The translations under genes were made by a program, and so were the position numbers. Below the pieces are notes generated by a model. The model ran no database searches. It saw nothing but the letters and a program-made list of their open reading frames with translations, and had not been told where the DNA came from. A stretch of 64,000 bases of DNA from the NCBI RefSeq assembly GCF_020616155.1, contig NZ_CP085531.1, forward strand, positions 62,001 to 126,000, in the 5' to 3' direction. This document shows, in pieces, positions 25,968 through 33,211 of this stretch (the first letter of the stretch is position 1; each line of letters starts with the position of its first letter). This DNA is from Vogesella sp. XCS3. GTDB lineage: Bacteria; Pseudomonadota; Gammaproteobacteria; Burkholderiales; Chromobacteriaceae.

Positions 25968-26289
25968 CAGCTTTGATGGCTCAGAAATGATTTCAGGAGT
26001 TAATATTTGCAGCGCAAGCCCAACATGGCAAAAAACATACTCTCTAAATCTTTCCAAAGACAGCCTTGTACTAATGTCATTCCTGAATAGTAATCTCGGT
26101 TATGGCTTTAGTTTTGCGGGCATTAGTCAAAATGGTAAGATTTGCGGATTTAATGCTAATGAGGGGAGCCCCGGATCAACTGCATCGTCAACTTGTACGC
26201 TATCTTTACCAGCTGGAGTTCATCAATTTCAATTTTGCGCTGCTACTAACATATCCAATGGGTCAATAACGGTTATTCCCCAGAAATAG
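25935..26289 (+). pseudogene. Shufflon segment A: PilV C-terminus, frameshifted
   Basis: From 25951 onward the segment encodes a C-terminus of the family seen at 26814 and 28369 (YTDSFDG, LNLSKDSLVLMS, CTLSLPAGVHQFQFC), ending at a TAG at 26287. Between the repeat's TGG and the TAC codon there are 25 bases, while the sister segment E has 24, so the frame is off by one and a TGA at 25965 is met. It is currently connected to pilV. Confidence 0.75.
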
Positions 26290-26291
26290 TT

Positions 26292-26310
26292 TTGCCAATC
26301 CGGTCGCTGG
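26292..26310 (+). repeat. Shufflon repeat R2
   Basis: TTGCCAATCCGGTCGCTGG, same orientation as R1, with C instead of A at position 14. Confidence 0.88.
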
Positions 26311-26547
26311 GCTAAGATTGGCGGAGGCGACAATGCCGCAAAGGCACTAAACGGCTATACTGAGCTTCCAAGTGGTTTAGTAATTCAATGGGGTTACTTG
26401 AATGGGACTGCAGGATACGCAACCTATACAAAGCCATTTCCCAATGCTGCTTTTGCAGTTACCTGCTCTGGCAATAGCAGTGGCTCCGAAATAAATTATT
26501 GCCATCTATCAGATGTTTCAGCTTCCCATGGTATGCATCGCCCATAG
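26293..26547 (+). CDS. Shufflon segment B: tail-fibre-like PilV C-terminus
   Basis: In the pilV frame the repeat continues into 84 codons ending at a TAG at 26545. The sequence GYTELPSGLVIQWGYLNG ... FPNAAFAVTC resembles C-terminal receptor-binding domains of phage tail fibres (Gp53-like). The last residues look shifted: another frame downstream gives FPWYASPIAF, close to the usual WYAIGY-like ending, so a base may have been lost near 26521. It is not joined to pilV in this isomer. Confidence 0.6.
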   Translation, partial: CQSGRWAKIGGGDNAAKALNGYTELPSGLVIQWGYLNGTAGYATYTKPFPNAAFAVTCSGNSSGSEINYCHLSDVSASHGMHRP

Positions 26548-26573
26548 CATTCTTGTTGATTCTCTATAGTCAT

Positions 26574-26591
26574 TTGCCAACCGGTCGCTGG
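26574..26591 (+). repeat. Shufflon repeat R3, one base short
   Basis: TTGCCAACCGGTCGCTGG has 18 bases; one T of the central AATCC is missing. The loss changes both the recombination site and the reading frame of segment C. Confidence 0.8.
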
Positions 26592-26813
26592 AAAAATGAC
26601 AAAGTTATAAGTATCTCCTCATATTGCGCATGCCTTTTAAGCAATGATGATAATTTGTGGTGGTGTGTCATCTTTTGGCCAAGTTCAACGCAATCGTCTT
26701 TCCTTATAATGCAGCGTTTCCAGTGGGGATACATAGCGAGCGATAATGGCTGGTACTATGACTGTAATGGCCATCCCGGCGTTGGTGGCATCGCTACTGC
26801 TCTCCTAGGTCTT
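26592..26813 (+). pseudogene. Shufflon segment C: degenerate PilV C-terminus
   Basis: With the shortened repeat the pilV frame stops after about 11 codons. With a full repeat another frame stays open across the whole segment (SSYCACLLSNDDNLWWC ... GWYYDCNGHPG), and a tail-fibre-like patch (VFPYNAAFPVGI) appears in a third frame. I read this as a decayed segment. Confidence 0.5.
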
Positions 26814-26832
26814 TTGCCAATCCGGTAGCTGG
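26814..26832 (+). repeat. Shufflon repeat R4
   Basis: TTGCCAATCCGGTAGCTGG, identical to R1 and in the same orientation; last of the plus-oriented repeats. Confidence 0.9.
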
Positions 26833-27195
26833 TCAAAGCAACCAATCGCATCCGCATACACTGACACATTTGACACGTCCGATTTCAATTCAGGTCCTAA
26901 TCTTTGCTCAGGGGCAGACCTGCCTCAACGCAGTTATCTGCTAAATCTCTCTAAGCGCTCATTAGTATTTATGTCGATGACCAGTCAGCAACCTGGCCCC
27001 GGCTCCATTACGGGAATCGGGTATAACGGTTCTTTGTGCGGGTATGATTATTGGAATGGCGGAGGAGCATCGATGTCCACAACTTCGGCAAGCTGCTCTT
27101 TTGTACTACCTCCCGGAGTTCATTCTTTCGGATTTTGCACTTCACCAAGTGTTTCGTGGCTGAAGGGGGCAATAACTGTTCTTCCTAATGAATAA
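26815..27195 (+). CDS. Shufflon segment E: alternative PilV C-terminus (plus)
   Basis: The pilV frame runs from the repeat for 126 codons to a TAA at 27193: SKQPIASAYTDTFD, then LLNLSKRSLVFMSM and CSFVLPPGVHSFGFC, ending TVLPNE. It is an intact member of the family also encoded by segments A and I. It would be expressed after an inversion that places it at R1. Its transcript end would be set by the terminator at 27223-27254. Confidence 0.75.
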   Translation, partial: CQSGSWSKQPIASAYTDTFDTSDFNSGPNLCSGADLPQRSYLLNLSKRSLVFMSMTSQQPGPGSITGIGYNGSLCGYDYWNGGGASMSTTSASCSFVLPPGVHSFGFCTSPSVSWLKGAITVLPNE

Positions 27196-27222
27196 TTTCC
27201 GCCATTCTGATATCTAATCTGG

Positions 27223-27254
27223 AAAAAATAAAAGCCCGAGATCGGGCTTTTATT
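27223..27254. terminator. Bidirectional terminator inside the shufflon
   Basis: AAAAGCCCGAgaTCGGGCTTTT is a symmetric stem with A and T runs on both sides, between the converging segments E (plus) and F (minus). Confidence 0.85.
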
Positions 27255-27265
27255 GCAAAAAGAAT

Positions 27266-27418
27266 TTAGCAACTATTAGATGTTTTCACGTCCGCATAAG
27301 ATATGGTTCCGTTGTTACATTGATAAACGTACCTTGTGTATTTGCAGCCGACTGGCGAACCGGTTTCAGTAATCAAGAACCGCGCCCCTCCATCGCTGCC
27401 ACAGCCATTGGATTGGCA
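27266..27418 (-). CDS. Shufflon segment F: short alternative PilV C-terminus (minus)
   Basis: On the minus strand the degenerate repeat R5 continues into 50 codons: CQSNGCGSDGGARFLITETG, then CKYTRYVYQCNNGTISYAD, stop TAA at 27266-27268. It is shorter than the other segments and cysteine-rich. Because R5 is mutated, it may rarely or never be joined to pilV. Confidence 0.55.
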   Translation of the reverse strand, partial: CQSNGCGSDGGARFLITETGSPVGCKYTRYVYQCNNGTISYADVKTSNSC

Positions 27419-27419
27419 A
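27401..27419 (-). repeat. Shufflon repeat R5, degenerate
   Basis: Minus-strand TTGCCAATCCAATGGCTGT keeps the first ten bases of the consensus but differs in the crossover half. It marks the border between segments F and G. Confidence 0.6.
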
Positions 27420-27421
27420 TC

Positions 27422-27709
27422 TCATTGTTTTTTTAAGCATACTGCAAATGCACGTGCTCTCGTATCTTGCATGATAGACCAGTCAAATGCGTTTCGCCCA
27501 AAGCAGTTAACAATCCATCCGTTATTAATTTGATCCGGAAACGAGTCATGTACCCATGCTCTATCAGGTTCCATGCAAGAACCACCTCCACCAATTACGA
27601 TTTCATCGCTAGCGCATGGTTGGAAGTCAGCATCTGTGCCATAAAGACCATCGTCTCGGATGGTGGGCTGGGAGACATGAAAAATTTTTGCCCAGCTACC
27701 GGATTGGCA
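27422..27709 (-). CDS. Shufflon segment G: alternative PilV C-terminus (minus)
   Basis: From R6 on the minus strand 95 codons run to a TGA at 27422-27424. The end GGGGSCMEPDRAWVHDSF ... NNGWIVNCFGR ... AFAVCLKKQ resembles segment K (GGGMCQD, DGWIVNCYG, AISYCVKRK), so the two form one tip family. Intact. Confidence 0.72.
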   Translation of the reverse strand, partial: CQSGSWAKIFHVSQPTIRDDGLYGTDADFQPCASDEIVIGGGGSCMEPDRAWVHDSFPDQINNGWIVNCFGRNAFDWSIMQDTRARAFAVCLKKQ

Positions 27710-27710
27710 A
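27692..27710 (-). repeat. Shufflon repeat R6
   Basis: CCAGCTACCGGATTGGCAA on the plus strand, the exact reverse complement of R1. Confidence 0.9.
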
Positions 27711-27721
27711 AATAGAATTTT

Positions 27722-27991
27722 TCAGAAACATGCGGCTGTTGATGGGCTATAAGAGTATGGCCCCCAAATCTCTTGAACCATACCTCCTTTATAGCCGTTG
27801 TTTATACAGTAACGACTGCCGCAAGCCATCATCCATCCAACTGGTCCCGCCCATCCTTTAGAGAAATCTGTCGGGCTATGAGTATCCCCACATAGACCCG
27901 GCTCAATAGATGAAGTTGAATCTGATATAGCACCGACAGTTGTCACTATGTATGTAACTTTTGATTGCTTTGACCAGCTACCGGATTGGCA
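27722..27991 (-). CDS. Shufflon segment H: alternative PilV C-terminus (minus)
   Basis: From R7 89 codons run to a TGA at 27722-27724: SKQSKVTYIVTTVGAISD ... GWAGPVGWMMACGSRYC ... STAACF. Six cysteines after the repeat could form disulfides in the periplasm. Intact. Confidence 0.7.
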   Translation of the reverse strand, partial: CQSGSWSKQSKVTYIVTTVGAISDSTSSIEPGLCGDTHSPTDFSKGWAGPVGWMMACGSRYCINNGYKGGMVQEIWGPYSYSPSTAACF

Positions 27992-27992
27992 A
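27974..27992 (-). repeat. Shufflon repeat R7
   Basis: CCAGCTACCGGATTGGCAA, exact reverse complement of R1. Confidence 0.9.
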
Positions 27993-27996
27993 AATC

Positions 27997-28368
27997 CTAT
28001 TCATTTGGAAGCACTACAAACGAGCCACTTACATCTATCGAATTTGAGTTCACGCAGAAACTAAATTTATGCGTACCTGATGGGAGAATGAACGCGCAAC
28101 TGGCGGACGTCGTTGAATTTGTAGTCGCATTATAATTAAAGCCACAAACTTTACCATTGTAACTCGCCCCTGCGAATGGTGGATTTGTTGTGTTGCTGGC
28201 TATCAATGACATGAATACCAGCGATTTTTTCGACAAAATCAGATTGTATGTTCTTTGCGGTACGCTGGCGTATGAGCACAAATTTGGCCCGACTACGAAC
28301 CCCGATCCATCAAAAGAATCATTATAGGCTGTGGGAACTGGGGGCCGTGCCCAGCTACCGGATTGGCA
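27997..28368 (-). CDS. Shufflon segment I: alternative PilV C-terminus (minus)
   Basis: From R8 123 codons run to a TAG at 27997: ARPPVPTAYNDSFDGSGF, LILSKKSLVFMSLI, CAFILPSGTHKFSFC, ending VVLPNE. It belongs to the same family as segments A and E and is intact. Confidence 0.75.
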   Translation of the reverse strand, partial: CQSGSWARPPVPTAYNDSFDGSGFVVGPNLCSYASVPQRTYNLILSKKSLVFMSLIASNTTNPPFAGASYNGKVCGFNYNATTNSTTSASCAFILPSGTHKFSFCVNSNSIDVSGSFVVLPNE

Positions 28369-28369
28369 A
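28351..28369 (-). repeat. Shufflon repeat R8
   Basis: CCAGCTACCGGATTGGCAA, exact reverse complement of R1. Confidence 0.9.
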
Positions 28370-28532
28370 ACTAAATGCACAGCATACCTGGATTAACGCA
28401 TGGACCAAGGCTGCCGTTGTGAGCAAAAGCTAGCAAAGACCATGTTCCATCAGCATTCCGTCTTACCGCTGCATCACCACCACTGTTAGAATTGCCGAGA
28501 TAAGAGATTGCACAGAACTTATACTTCTTTTC

Positions 28533-29568
28533 GGCTTTGTTGCACAAATCAGCCGTAGGTCGAACTACCCCAATCCCCAGACGGATTTATCCCATACGGA
28601 CCGTTTGCGGCGTGCCCAGTGCTGTGAAGCGATTCAGAATCGCTGCACAGATTTGAAGCTCCGCTACTTGCCGGTCAAAGTCCCGTGACTTAACCCGATC
28701 TGCCAGCAATTTGAAACAGTGCATCTTCGTTTCGACCAAGCTGCGGCGATGGTAGCCACTCCACTTTTTCCAGAGCGCGCGCCCCAGATACTTCACCGCT
28801 CGTAGCGACTCATTGCGAGCCTGATTGCCCCGTAAATTCCCTTTCCAGAATTGGCCATTTCGACGTGGGGGAATGATGGCTGCCGCCCCACGCTCTGCAA
28901 TCGCTGCGTAACATAGGCGTGTGTCGTACGCCCCATCCGTGGTGACGGTTACCAGTCCCTCTCCCGCCGGAATTTGCGATAGCAGCTCTGGCAGCATCGT
29001 GGCATCTCCAGTGCGATTGTCGGTCACTTCCATTGCCCGGATTTCCAGCGTTTGCGCATCTATGCCCAGATGCAGCTTGCGCCATTGGCGGCGGTAATCA
29101 GCGCCATGCTTTTTCACCTTCCACTCGCCTTCACCCATCATCTTGATGCCGGTGCTATCCACCAAGAGATGCAGACAACCTTGCTTTTTCTGTACCGGGA
29201 TGCGGACTTGCAGGTCTTTCTGGCGGCGGGAAAGCGTGCTGAAGTCGGGGACGGCCCAGTCAAGGCCAGCCAGGCGCAACATACTTTCGACCATACCTGT
29301 GGCTTGCCGTAGCGCCAGGCCAAAGAGGCATTTGATGGTGAGACAGAACTGGATGGCAGCATCAGAAAAAGTTAGCTGCCGTCCCCGCCTGCCGGTAGCC
29401 GGTGCCAACCAGTTCATGCCTTTGTCGAGCCAGAGAAGGAGCTGCCCTCGTTGCTTGAGGGACTGGTTGTATGACTGCCAGTTGATGGTTTGGTACTTGG
29501 GAGGAAGGGGCTTGCTCATGCGGTCATTCTACCGGACGGACGCAAGCACTGATTTGTGCAACAAAGCC
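28533..29568 (-). mobile_element. IS5-family, IS903-group insertion sequence, copy 2
   Basis: This is a second 1036-bp copy in the opposite orientation to copy 1. Perfect 9-bp target duplications CTTCTTTTC lie at 28524-28532 and 29569-29577. It sits inside shufflon segment J. Confidence 0.95.
28587..29519 (-). CDS. IS5-family (IS903-group) transposase, copy 2
   Basis: A 310-residue DDE transposase, identical in protein sequence to that at 6020-6952. Intact. Confidence 0.93.
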   Translation of the reverse strand: MSKPLPPKYQTINWQSYNQSLKQRGQLLLWLDKGMNWLAPATGRRGRQLTFSDAAIQFCLTIKCLFGLALRQATGMVESMLRLAGLDWAVPDFSTLSRRQKDLQVRIPVQKKQGCLHLLVDSTGIKMMGEGEWKVKKHGADYRRQWRKLHLGIDAQTLEIRAMEVTDNRTGDATMLPELLSQIPAGEGLVTVTTDGAYDTRLCYAAIAERGAAAIIPPRRNGQFWKGNLRGNQARNESLRAVKYLGRALWKKWSGYHRRSLVETKMHCFKLLADRVKSRDFDRQVAELQICAAILNRFTALGTPQTVRMG

Positions 29569-29679
29569 CTTCTTTTCTGTAGTTACTAAGCTCACCCAAC
29601 CGATTTTGTCTTCGCATACATAAGTAGACGTAGCGTAATAACTTGTCCCATAAAAATCAGCGTTAGGCACCAGGGTCGT

Positions 29680-29698
29680 CCAACCACCGGATTGGCAA
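29680..29698 (-). repeat. Shufflon repeat R9 (variant)
   Basis: CCAACCACCGGATTGGCAA; the minus strand reads TTGCCAATCCGGTGGTTGG. It differs from R1 at positions 14 and 16, the half of the site that also varies in R64. Confidence 0.85.
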
Positions 29699-29714
29699 GA
29701 TGAGAATAGATACG

Positions 29715-30029
29715 CTATTTTCGTTTAACACAGTATGAGATAGCAGCTGCAGGTGTATCAGTTCCAGCGCCATAGCAATTTACGATCCAACCATCTGCTG
29801 GGGCTATCTGTACGCCCCACCATTGGGTTCCTGCTTTGATTGGTGCGGATGCGGTCAATTTACCGTTAATTGCATCTTGGCACATGCCACCACCAGAAAC
29901 CACGACTTCATCCGGCGAACACCATGCCACACCGGCATCTGGAAAACCATTCCAGACATTGCCAAAAGTGCTTGTTACTGTACGAGCAGTCTCCATCGAA
30001 AATGATTTTGCCCAGCTACCGGATTGGCA
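29715..30029 (-). CDS. Shufflon segment K: alternative PilV C-terminus (minus)
   Basis: From R10 104 codons run to a TAG at 29715: FSMETARTVTSTFGNVWNG, EVVVSGGGMCQDAINGK, ADGWIVNCYGAG, AISYCVKRK. Same family as segment G. It is the outermost segment; inversion between R1 and R10 would join it to pilV. Intact. Confidence 0.75.
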   Translation of the reverse strand, partial: CQSGSWAKSFSMETARTVTSTFGNVWNGFPDAGVAWCSPDEVVVSGGGMCQDAINGKLTASAPIKAGTQWWGVQIAPADGWIVNCYGAGTDTPAAAISYCVKRK

Positions 30030-30030
30030 A
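30012..30030 (-). repeat. Shufflon repeat R10 (outer end)
   Basis: CCAGCTACCGGATTGGCAA, exact reverse complement of R1; last repeat before rci. Confidence 0.9.
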
Positions 30031-30092
30031 AATGACGTTTTAAATCATTCATCTATCTGTATTCAGGTTGATACTTTCTTTAAAATAAAGTG

Positions 30093-31226
30093 TTAAGCGT
30101 ACTGACTGGCAAGCGGGTCGATCATCACCACCTTTGCTTCATCAACTGGGTCAAGGTATTGATCTGGTTGAGGAATTGGTTTTGCGTCGCGCATAGATGT
30201 GAGTATTTTTCGGAGCAAAGTGTCTTGTGCGGCCTGGATGGCGTTCTCTCTCGATGGCGCATGCATGACAAGGCCTTCGAAATCTAGCAGGCGTACTTCG
30301 ATGTGTGTTGGGTGTTCTTCGATACTGGCCGGATAAGGGATCAGATTGTCGAGGACCGCTTGCTTACCTTTGTGTTTGTTCCCTTCTAGTTTTCTCACGA
30401 GACGCTGAGCACGAAGATGGGTATATCGCTTGAGCATCGACAGTGATTTGTGGCCACTGATTGCCGCCACCTCAAGAAGGTCCAAAGTTCCAAGCTCGAC
30501 CAGGCGACTTATCGACTCGTGTCTTAAGTCATGGAAGTGAAGATCTTCGATTCCCAGCTTGATCAGCATAAAACGCCACGTGCTCTTCAGCCCGTTTGAA
30601 GAATAGGAGAGGGCCCTACCTTTGGTTTTAGCGCCAAGGCGGATTAGGGCGTCCCTGGCCCGTACTGACAGGGGTACATCGCGCTTGGTCCCGTTCTTTG
30701 TCTCGGGGAGATGGGCTATGCGTGTCTTCAGGTTTATATGCTCCCACTCCAGCTTGAGAATCTCGCCTTGCCGCATGGCCGTCTCCAGTGCCAGGATTAC
30801 GATCGAGTACAATTCGGGGTTTGAATGGTTGTGGCAGTAGCGAAGAATCAGACGCTCTTCTCGTGCTGTTAGCCGGCGATCGCGCCCTGGCGGAGTTTTG
30901 GGCTTCTTGACGTTCTTTACCGGATTGCTATCGCAAACACCCCACTCTATGCGTGCGATGTCCAGGCAGTTGCTGAGCAAAGACATTTCTAGGCGGACAG
31001 TGGCCGCTGAGATGTTTTTATTTGTTTTTGGATTTATCTGGGCAAGGCGTTGGTCGCGGTAGGTGGCAACGTCCACGCTCGTGATTTCTCTGGTGATAAG
31101 GTTGCCAAGAGAGGATCGGCTGAGTTGCTCAATGCGGTAACGCTCTTGGGCGTACCCTTTCTTGAGGATGGAAACACGGTTGCGGTAGTGCTCTAGGGTC
31201 TCTTTAAGCTTCTGATTCTTGTCCAA
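30093..31226 (-). CDS. rci: Rci shufflon recombinase with C-terminal HicB-like part
   Basis: Rci is the tyrosine recombinase that inverts shufflon segments. Its catalytic signatures are the Arg in ETAMRQGEILKLEWEH, His-x-x-Arg in LHFHDLRHES, His in AAISGHKSLS and Tyr in MLKRYTHLRA. HLPETKNGTKRDVPLS and the motifs above are close to R64 Rci as I recall it. The C-terminal 95 residues (YPASIEEH ... EVRLLDFEGLVMHA ... PIPQPDQ) have a HicB-like look, as does the R64 tail. The start is a TTG at 31226 that overlaps the upstream regulator by 23 bases, so both are made from one transcript. Confidence 0.92.
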   Translation of the reverse strand: MDKNQKLKETLEHYRNRVSILKKGYAQERYRIEQLSRSSLGNLITREITSVDVATYRDQRLAQINPKTNKNISAATVRLEMSLLSNCLDIARIEWGVCDSNPVKNVKKPKTPPGRDRRLTAREERLILRYCHNHSNPELYSIVILALETAMRQGEILKLEWEHINLKTRIAHLPETKNGTKRDVPLSVRARDALIRLGAKTKGRALSYSSNGLKSTWRFMLIKLGIEDLHFHDLRHESISRLVELGTLDLLEVAAISGHKSLSMLKRYTHLRAQRLVRKLEGNKHKGKQAVLDNLIPYPASIEEHPTHIEVRLLDFEGLVMHAPSRENAIQAAQDTLLRKILTSMRDAKPIPQPDQYLDPVDEAKVVMIDPLASQYA

Positions 31227-31464
31227 TCTCTTCCACCTTCGCTTGGATTAATGCAGCGAAGGCCGGGAGGGATATGCCAAGGGCATTGCAAAGGCATACA
31301 ATCGTGTCTAGCGTAGGCGAGCGCTGGCCTAGCTCCATCAAAGAGACGTAATTTCTCGCGAGGTCGGCTTCAAATCCAAGCTCCTCTTGCGAGTATCCTT
31401 TTCTCCTTCGAAGGTCTCGTAAGACGATTCCAAAGGCTCGGTTGTGCGTATGTTGGCTGTTCAT
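31204..31464 (-). CDS. Small XRE-family regulator upstream of rci
   Basis: The 86-residue protein is a single helix-turn-helix of the Cro/CI type: LRDLRRRKGYSQEELGFEAD, then NYVSLMELGQRSPTLDTI. It has a ribosome site (AAGG) before the ATG at 31464. It overlaps the rci start, so it probably controls rci and its own transcription, and with that the shuffling rate. The target site is unknown. Confidence 0.82.
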   Translation of the reverse strand: MNSQHTHNRAFGIVLRDLRRRKGYSQEELGFEADLARNYVSLMELGQRSPTLDTIVCLCNALGISLPAFAALIQAKVEEIGQESEA

Positions 31465-31616
31465 CCCGGCCTTCCGATAAGGCCGAAATTGTCAAGGGGT
31501 ATCCCTCTCTAGTCCTCCAACAATTAGTGGAAATGTTAGGAATAATGGTGTAGTCGAGTATTAATTGTGCAATATCGACTTCGATATGCGGCCAGCATCG
31601 AGTGACTGAAAAATGC

Positions 31617-31642
31617 GAAAAGCCGACACAAGGTCGGCTCTT
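31617..31642 (-). terminator. Terminator after parM
   Basis: On the minus strand GAGCCGACcttgtGTCGGCTTTT gives a 6-bp GC stem followed by Ts, 20 bases after the parM stop. Confidence 0.75.
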
Positions 31643-31661
31643 CGATTGAAGGATGAGCATT

Positions 31662-32621
31662 CTACAAGCGATTTGCCACAATCATAAGCCCCACTGCGAT
31701 TGAGTGGCGACCGTGGGTCACAGGGGTGATGTTGATAGTCTGACTGAGCGCATCCTGGACGAATGTGCCTCCACCTCCGGCCAGGATGACGTAGTCGATT
31801 GCCCCCTTGGCGCGGGTGGTCAGTTCCTGGAATTTGCGGAGCTGCACGTTGCCGAAATCAGAGCAGACAGAAGCAACTTGCTCCTCGATTGCATGGGGGA
31901 TGGTATTGATCACTATTTTCTTCTCGCGAAGAGCACGCTCAAGTCGTTCGAAAGGCGGCTCTACCTGAGTTTTCTCGCGCACAAGCGCGCCGAGCTGCTT
32001 GACCATAAAGCGGACACCCTCCGCCGAGAAGAATGCTCCGCTTACGGGGCGGCCACCTTGAATTAGGGCGTAATCGGTACTGTACCGGCCAACATCCATG
32101 ACGGCGACGCGGACATCCGATTGACTCAGTTCCGGATTGGTGGAAGCCACGCTAAAGAATGCGCCGGCCGGTTGAGGCAAGATGCGGACCTTGCTGCCCT
32201 CAGGTAGGTGGCTGGTAAAGAGTTCGGCCACTTCGGTGCGCTGCTGCTCCGTCGCTTCCGACGGAAGCCCGCCAACAAGGCGGATCGAGCCAGAAATACC
32301 TCTGCGGCGAAGCTCGTTGATTGCGCCTAGGAACAGGGCCTCGTACTCGTCCGTTTTGGACCACTCTGAGAAAATGCCAGGCTCGGACAGCCCGTGAATC
32401 TGGGCAGTGTTGCCATACCACCATTCTTCTCCGTTGGAGAGGGTCACCGTTTCATGCTTGGCCCGCTCGCGTTCGTCATGGTCAGTCAGCAGCTGAGATC
32501 GGCACGCAATGGCCGGAATAATCGGCAGCGTCTCTTGTGCGCCATCGGGGGTCGTGTAGGCCAGCTTGATGCCAGAGCGACCGATATCGATGCCAACTGC
32601 GGGTAGGGAGATGATGTTCAT
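31662..32621 (-). CDS. parM: ParM/StbA-like actin-fold segregation ATPase
   Basis: The protein is an actin-like ATPase of the plasmid-partition (ParM/StbA, Alp) group. Phosphate-1 loop VGIDIGRSGIKLAY, phosphate-2 loop VAVMDVGRYSTDYAL, and adenosine motif VILAGGGGTFVQDAL are all present. The start at 32621 (MNIISLPAV) follows GGAG; an ATG 15 bases earlier has no ribosome site. A ParR-type adaptor gene is not seen next to it, which is unusual. It is divergent from the transglycosylase gene, sharing a 98-base region with a promoter-like element. Confidence 0.85.
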   Translation of the reverse strand: MNIISLPAVGIDIGRSGIKLAYTTPDGAQETLPIIPAIACRSQLLTDHDERERAKHETVTLSNGEEWWYGNTAQIHGLSEPGIFSEWSKTDEYEALFLGAINELRRRGISGSIRLVGGLPSEATEQQRTEVAELFTSHLPEGSKVRILPQPAGAFFSVASTNPELSQSDVRVAVMDVGRYSTDYALIQGGRPVSGAFFSAEGVRFMVKQLGALVREKTQVEPPFERLERALREKKIVINTIPHAIEEQVASVCSDFGNVQLRKFQELTTRAKGAIDYVILAGGGGTFVQDALSQTINITPVTHGRHSIAVGLMIVANRL

Positions 32622-32664
32622 GTGCCTATACTCCATTTAAGGATGCTTGTTGTGTCTTTGTGAC

Positions 32665-32692
32665 AAAAAGTTTAATAAGATATATACTAGAA
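32665..32692 (+). promoter_or_regulatory. Shared promoter-like element before the transglycosylase
   Basis: AAAAGTTTAATAAGATATAT followed by ACT fits the plasmid-wide element. It lies in the divergent region between parM and the transglycosylase gene and overlaps a GTG at 32660 that is in frame with it. Confidence 0.5.
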
Positions 32693-32719
32693 CACACATT
32701 AATCTATCAAGTGACCGGG

Positions 32720-33211
32720 ATGAAAAGATTAGTTTTGATGCTGATTTTTAGCATCTCGCTCGCGTCGGAGTCCGTTTTTGCGGAAGCCCCACCCGAGCAC
32801 TTCGATGTTGTGAGGACTGCCAATTGTGCTTTGGATGCGTCCAAGCGATTCGAGATTCCTTATTTGCTGCTTATGGCGCTCAAGGTGAAGGAATCCGGCG
32901 TCCAGTTTACAAACCCTCACGTCACCCGTCGTAATAGTAATGGAACCTCTGACAGGGGTTACTGGCAGGTGAACGATTTTTGGCTTCCTAAGCTCGCCCC
33001 GTATGGTATAGACCGAGCCAGGCTGTACGACCCGTGCGTCAACGCCCATGTCGCCGCGTGGCTAGTCCGTAGTGAGGTGCAGCGGAAAGGCAGTTGGGAG
33101 GGGGGGATTGGTTCATATCACAGTCCTACTCCATGGCGTGCTAGGGCTTACGCAGCCCATGCCATGCAGATTTGGGCAAAGCTCAAGCAAGATTATCCAG
33201 GGTGGAATTGA
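32720..33211 (+). CDS. Lytic transglycosylase (VirB1/PilT-R64 type)
   Basis: The enzyme cleaves peptidoglycan glycan strands so that the pilus or mating channel can pass. A signal peptide ends near SVFAEA (about residue 22). The catalytic Glu is in LKVKESGVQF, followed by RGYWQVNDF and VAAWLVRSE, the pattern of SLT-type soluble transglycosylases. I start at the ATG at 32720 because earlier in-frame codons fall in the promoter element. Its stop overlaps the topoisomerase start (TGATG). Confidence 0.85.
   Translation: MKRLVLMLIFSISLASESVFAEAPPEHFDVVRTANCALDASKRFEIPYLLLMALKVKESGVQFTNPHVTRRNSNGTSDRGYWQVNDFWLPKLAPYGIDRARLYDPCVNAHVAAWLVRSEVQRKGSWEGGIGSYHSPTPWRARAYAAHAMQIWAKLKQDYPGWN

Larger units (their letters stand above)
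28371..29697 (-). pseudogene. Shufflon segment J: PilV C-terminus split by an IS
   Basis: From R9 the minus-strand frame encodes TTLVPNADFYGTSYYATSTY and on to TTEKK, where the IS enters. Beyond the element it resumes YKFCAISYLGNSNSGGDAAV and ends GPCVNPGMLCI with a TAG at 28371. Removing the 1036-bp IS and one 9-bp target copy gives an unbroken frame of 93 codons, so the insertion is recent. If joined to pilV now it would add 14 IS-encoded residues and stop. Confidence 0.82.

Noticed and set aside
26499..26828. Separate gene of about 109 codons across repeats R3 and R4
   Set aside because: It has no ribosome site and arises from shifted frames of segments B and C running through two recombination sites.
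25916..30030. CRISPR array reading of the regularly spaced 19-bp repeats
   Set aside because: The repeats are in two orientations, widely and unequally spaced, lie in coding frames and accompany rci, which defines a shufflon.
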